Source: Limanda limanda | Lineage: Eukaryota > Chordata > Actinopteri > Pleuronectiformes > Pleuronectidae | DNA length: 64,000 bases | Reading direction: 5' to 3' | Assembly: GCF_963576545.1 (NCBI RefSeq) | Contig: NC_083651.1 | Coordinates: 24,369,748-24,433,747, forward strand | Shown here: in pieces, positions 45,239 to 64,000 of the stretch | Numbering within the stretch: the first letter of the stretch is position 1 | Layout: the number at the start of each line of letters is the position of its first letter | Program-made: the position numbers and the translations under genes | Notes under the pieces: generated by a model | Databases searched by the model: none | What the model was told of the DNA's origin: nothing | Seen by the model: only the letters and a program-made list of their open reading frames with translations

Positions 45239-64000
<18,762 letters not shown>

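Overview
The window is nuclear DNA of a bony fish, most likely a percomorph teleost. The genes are split by GT/AG introns, the encoded proteins are vertebrate PGAP1 and HECW2, CA/TG microsatellites are common, and the interspersed repeats (hAT, Harbinger, CACTA-like elements, LINE 3' ends, 'rectangle-type' fish repeats) are of kinds typical of percomorph genomes. No prokaryotic features, rRNA, tRNA or CRISPR were found. All gene models below were assembled by eye from exon/intron signals and reading-frame phase; nothing was aligned by computer.

Region 1 (1-14200) is a nest of transposable elements. A LINE 3' end lies at 620-1266. A PIF/Harbinger relic (Myb/SANT fragment at 13402-13626, minus strand, with a terminus near 13756) has been split by a 10.25-kb DNA transposon (3118-13366). 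That element has 25-bp terminal inverted repeats, a TA flank on each side, a field of short subterminal repeats, and two genes on the plus strand: a multi-exon gene (3329-10442) and a Tnp2-like transposase (10470-12380). A hAT element (8431-10334, with a perfect 8-bp target duplication) is inserted in the last exon of the first gene, and the transposase carries at least two frameshifts, so this copy is dead. The two-gene plan plus subterminal repeats parallels the two-component En/Spm system of plants. This is the most interesting object in the window.

Region 2 (14220-32320) is pgap1, the GPI inositol-deacylase of the ER. All 26 coding exons can be chained with matching phases into an uninterrupted 937-codon reading frame with the lipase motif GHSMGG. 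A CCAAT-rich promoter lies before it and a long 3' UTR ends at an AATAAA at 32301. Introns hold several fish repeats, an antisense hAT relic, and a partial duplication of one exon.

Region 3 (about 33700 to the window end) is hecw2, a C2-WW-WW-HECT E3 ubiquitin ligase, on the same strand. It has a GC-rich first exon/promoter near 33800-34349, a first intron of over 10 kb full of repeats, and 23 coding exons from 45239 to 63560 that run through the N-terminal domain, C2 domain, acidic linker, both WW domains and the first part of the HECT domain. The catalytic cysteine lies beyond the window. pgap1 acts in maturation of GPI-anchored proteins and hecw2 in ubiquitination; they are neighbours by conserved synteny rather than by a shared pathway.
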